From contig CAVVPK010000048.1 in the NCBI GenBank assembly GCA_963750065.1, positions 62,001-126,000 on the forward strand: a DNA stretch of 64,000 nucleotides. The letters run 5' to 3'. Source of the DNA: CAVSRC01 sp963750065 (GTDB lineage Bacteria; Pseudomonadota; Alphaproteobacteria; Rhizobiales; Kaistiaceae). Shown piece after piece: positions 61,505 to 64,000 of the stretch. Made by a program: the position numbers and the translations under genes. Every line of letters starts with the position of its first letter. The stretch's first letter is position 1. The notes beneath the pieces are model-generated. The model did no database searches and had not been told where the DNA came from. It saw nothing but the letters and a program-made list of their open reading frames with translations.

Positions 61505-62458
61505 ATGAGCACGGCTCTCATGGCAGACACTTCCCGGGCGGGCGCAATACGCGCCCGCCCGGGACAACTCGGAGACGGAGCGGGCTGGTCCTACCTGCTG
61601 TTGTCGCCTTTTTTGTGCGTCTATCTGGTCTTCATCATCATACCGATCCTGACGGGCGTCTGGATCAGCCTGGTCAAATGGGATGGCGTCGGCGCGATGC
61701 GCTTCGTCGGCCTCGCCAACTTCCGCGCCCTCTTCGCCAACCCGCACATCGTGCACGCGTTCGCCAACCTGTTTGCCTTCGTGGCCATGCAGGTGCCGAT
61801 CGGGGTTGGCACAGGCCTCGCCTTGGCAATCTTCGTAGACCGCTTCGCGCCGCCGGTCGCCACCTTGCTACGCGGCATCCTGCTCCTGCCCTTCATCATG
61901 CCGCTGTTCCTGACTGCGGCGATCTGGATATGGATGCTGGTGCCGCAGTTCGGGTTGTTCAATCAGCTCACCTCGGTGTTCGGCCTGGGCAATATCGGGT
62001 GGCTGTCCAATCCCAAATACATGCTCCTCGGTCTGGTCATCGTGGAAACATGGCGCAGCGCCGGGTTCAACATGCTGCTGTTCTATGCCGGGCTCAAAGC
62101 CATCCCGCGCGATACCCTCGAGGCGGCCCGCATCGACGGCGCCAATCCCCTGCAGGAGGTCTTCCTGATCATCCTGCCGCAGCTACGGGCGATCGCCTTC
62201 ATCATCATGATCAATGCCCTGTTCGGGGCCTTCCAGATCTTCGATCTGCCGTGGCTGCTCAGCAAGTCCGGCTTCGTCGAAGGGCAAGGCGGCGCCGGCG
62301 CAGGACTGCTCTTTCCCGTCATGCAATCGGTGGCGAGCGGCTTCGGCTCGCTCCGTTTTGGTCAGGGCGCCGCCATCGGCGTGCTGCTGATGCTGCTGAT
62401 CATCTTTGCGACCGTGGTCCTGTTCGGCGGCCGCGCACTGCTGGCAAGGGGGCGCTGA
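61505..62458 (+). CDS. CUT1 sugar ABC transporter permease (MalF type)
   Basis: A 317-residue permease with six helices after a ~25-residue polar N terminus. Docking loop: EAARIDGANPLQEVFLIILP. It starts 26 bases after the binding-protein stop and ends one base before the next start. Confidence 0.9.
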   Translation: MSTALMADTSRAGAIRARPGQLGDGAGWSYLLLSPFLCVYLVFIIIPILTGVWISLVKWDGVGAMRFVGLANFRALFANPHIVHAFANLFAFVAMQVPIGVGTGLALAIFVDRFAPPVATLLRGILLLPFIMPLFLTAAIWIWMLVPQFGLFNQLTSVFGLGNIGWLSNPKYMLLGLVIVETWRSAGFNMLLFYAGLKAIPRDTLEAARIDGANPLQEVFLIILPQLRAIAFIIMINALFGAFQIFDLPWLLSKSGFVEGQGGAGAGLLFPVMQSVASGFGSLRFGQGAAIGVLLMLLIIFATVVLFGGRALLARGR

Positions 62459-62459
62459 G

Positions 62460-63302
62460 ATGGCCGCTTCCGTCATGTCGCGGTTCTGGTGGTCGCTCAA
62501 ATGGGCGGTCGCGATCCTGCTTTGTGTCATTGCCCTGCTTCCGATCTGGTGGATGGTCAATGTCGTCTTCGCCGAAGCCGGGTCGGCCCTCTCCCTGTCG
62601 CCGCGGCTCTATCCGACATCGATCGCGGGCGGACTGAAAAACATCAGCGATGTGCTTGCGGGCGGCGATTTTGCGCGATCCACGCTCAACTCGACGATCT
62701 ACGCCGCGCTCGCCGCCGCGCTCGTGGCGCTGCTGGCGTCGGCGGCAGGTTTCGAGTTTGCCCACCATCAGTTCCGCGGCCGCAGGATCCTCTACGGGCT
62801 CTGCTTGGTCGGCCTGATGCTGCCTCTGGCCGTCATCATCATTCCGACGCAACGCATCGTGGCGAGCTTAGGCTGGCTCAACACGATCCAGGGCATCGTA
62901 GTGCCGACCGCGGCGTCCGCGTTCGCGCTGTTCTTCCTGACCGAATACATGCGGGTGGTGCCGAAGGAACTCATCGAAGCCGCCCGGATCGATGGCGCCG
63001 GCCACATCCGTACCTTCTGGTCCGTGGCCCTGCCGGTGGCGCGAACCGGGGTGGTCACCATTGCGATCCTGACGTTCATTGCCACCTGGGCCAGTTACCT
63101 GTGGCCTCTGGTCGTCGCCAATAACAGCAGGATGTATCCAGTCAGCCTCCAGGTGGCGAGCTATTTCGCCATCGGCGCCAAATACCCCACCAACATCGTC
63201 ATGACCGCGGCCCTTCTGTCCGCGATCCCCGTCGTCGCCGCCTACCTCATCTTCAACCGGCTGATAGTGCAGGGCATCGCGCGCGCGGGGCTGACCGGAT
63301 AG
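62460..63302 (+). CDS. CUT1 sugar ABC transporter permease (MalG type)
   Basis: A 280-residue permease. The ATG at 62460 directly follows the MalF-type stop (TGAGATG); an in-frame extension upstream lies inside that gene. Docking loop: EAARIDGAGHIRTFWSVALP. No ATPase gene follows before the window ends, so it may use a shared subunit or one encoded to the right. Confidence 0.9.
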   Translation: MAASVMSRFWWSLKWAVAILLCVIALLPIWWMVNVVFAEAGSALSLSPRLYPTSIAGGLKNISDVLAGGDFARSTLNSTIYAALAAALVALLASAAGFEFAHHQFRGRRILYGLCLVGLMLPLAVIIIPTQRIVASLGWLNTIQGIVVPTAASAFALFFLTEYMRVVPKELIEAARIDGAGHIRTFWSVALPVARTGVVTIAILTFIATWASYLWPLVVANNSRMYPVSLQVASYFAIGAKYPTNIVMTAALLSAIPVVAAYLIFNRLIVQGIARAGLTG

Positions 63303-63308
63303 CAAGCC

Positions 63309-64000
63309 ATGGAGTACAGCGTGCAACCATCCCATTCATCGAACTCGCTTGCCTTGGTAACCGGCGCCAGCCGCGGTATCGGCGTGGCGATTGCCAAGGC
63401 GCTGCTGTCCTCGGGCTGGAGCGTGGACGTGCTGGCGCGGTCCGAAGCGGCCATGCGCGACGTCTACGCCAGCGAGGTGCAATCCGGCCGCGTACGCATC
63501 CTGGTCGCCGATACCACCGATGCCCCCGGACTTGAGCGCGCTGTTGCGTCGGCCTACGAGAGTGGCACGTCGCCCGACCTGCTGTTCAACAACGCCGGCC
63601 GGTTCGTCAGCATGGCGCCGGTCTGGCAATCGGACATCGACGACTGGTACGACGACGTGCGCGTCAATGTCCTGGGTACCTATCTGGTGACCCGCACGGT
63701 CCTGCCGCTGATGATGCGGCGCGACAGCGGTATCGTCGTCAACATGGGCGGCGGCCGTCCGGGTGGCGGCTCGGGTTACGCGGTGGCAAAGGCTGGCGTA
63801 ACCGAGTTCACCAGAGCGCTCAGCGAGGAACTGCGGCAGGCGGGCTCGCGCATCAGCGTCTTTCTCGCCGATCCGGGCCTCGTCAACACGGCCATGAGCC
63901 AGCTCCATGCCAAGAGTCCGGTCGCCGCGGAGTGGCTGCCGGAACTCGTAGACCGCATGAGCCGGGACGACACGCGTCGGCCCGAGGAAATCGCCGAAAA
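63309..64000 (+). CDS. Short-chain dehydrogenase/reductase (N-terminal part, cut by window edge)
   Basis: The first 230 residues of an SDR are visible; the frame is open at the right edge. The cofactor loop is TGASRGIG (18-25), the NNAG motif follows near residue 95 and YxxxK is YAVAK. The loop before the catalytic Tyr reads VNMGGGRPGGGSGYAVAK and is shorter than usual, with Gly residues where the catalytic Ser normally sits, so the catalytic set may be atypical. It begins 6 bases after the permease stop and belongs to the importer operon. Confidence 0.85.
   Translation, partial: MEYSVQPSHSSNSLALVTGASRGIGVAIAKALLSSGWSVDVLARSEAAMRDVYASEVQSGRVRILVADTTDAPGLERAVASAYESGTSPDLLFNNAGRFVSMAPVWQSDIDDWYDDVRVNVLGTYLVTRTVLPLMMRRDSGIVVNMGGGRPGGGSGYAVAKAGVTEFTRALSEELRQAGSRISVFLADPGLVNTAMSQLHAKSPVAAEWLPELVDRMSRDDTRRPEEIAE

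Overview
The window is high-GC DNA from an alphaproteobacterium, most likely a Hyphomicrobiales (Rhizobiales) soil or plant-associated strain. The main evidence is a complete rhizobial-type glycerol importer locus (glpD-S-T-P-Q-DUF2160-V with glpR), an AglEFG-like transporter, many CUT1/CUT2 sugar importers and an IS3 remnant. No rRNA, tRNA, CRISPR array or phage genes are visible. Nearly everything is carbon-source acquisition: eight ABC importer loci, each with its own regulator or enzymes. It reads as a catabolic island or megaplasmid-like region; that replicon assignment is an inference.

Layout. 1-3483 (+): end of a peptide-type binding protein, an acetamidase/formamidase and a fused two-domain Dpp/Opp-type ATPase. 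3824-12416 (+): a tightly coupled operon of ROK regulator, complete CUT1 importer (binding protein, two permeases, ATPase), a cytosolic penicillin-acylase-family Ntn hydrolase and a CE4-type deacetylase; it looks like import followed by intracellular N-deacylation. 12494-19052 (-): LacI regulator, CUT1 importer without ATPase, Gfo/Idh/MocA dehydrogenase and a GH32/43-like beta-propeller hydrolase. 19227-25136: AglEFG-like importer plus aldo/keto reductase (-), divergent from a LacI regulator (+).

25343-34110 (-): the glycerol locus, GlpD, two ATPases, two permeases (GlpP broken by a frameshift), a DUF2160 membrane protein, GlpV, an intrinsic terminator and GlpR. Divergent from it, 34604-38446 (+), lies a GlpA-like / FAD oxidoreductase / DUF1667 trio whose last gene runs into a patch of decayed genes, including pieces of a GltD-like oxidoreductase and of glycerol kinase. 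38745-45261 (-): CUT2 (Rbs-type) importer with a cyclase-family protein and a glucarate-dehydratase-like enzyme, divergent from a GntR regulator and an L-idonate-dehydrogenase-like enzyme (+). 47300-47975 is an alpha/beta-hydrolase pseudogene.

48236-54823 (-): second CUT2 importer with an M20 deacylase, a glutamine-amidotransferase-like protein and LacI; a perfect palindrome sits inside its predicted promoter. 55010-55382: IS3-family remnant. 55435-64000: a glycoside or polyol module with SDR and iron-type alcohol dehydrogenase (-), aldo/keto reductase (+), cytosolic GH5 hydrolase (-), and CUT1 importer followed by an SDR cut by the window edge (+). Two divergent promoters of this module share an AACGTT-centred operator, so it probably forms one regulon whose repressor lies outside the window.

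Three CUT1 importers lack their own ATPase and probably borrow an MsmK/UgpC-type subunit, for which the protein at 8168-9247 is a candidate. Operator-like palindromes or repeats stand in front of most transcription units.
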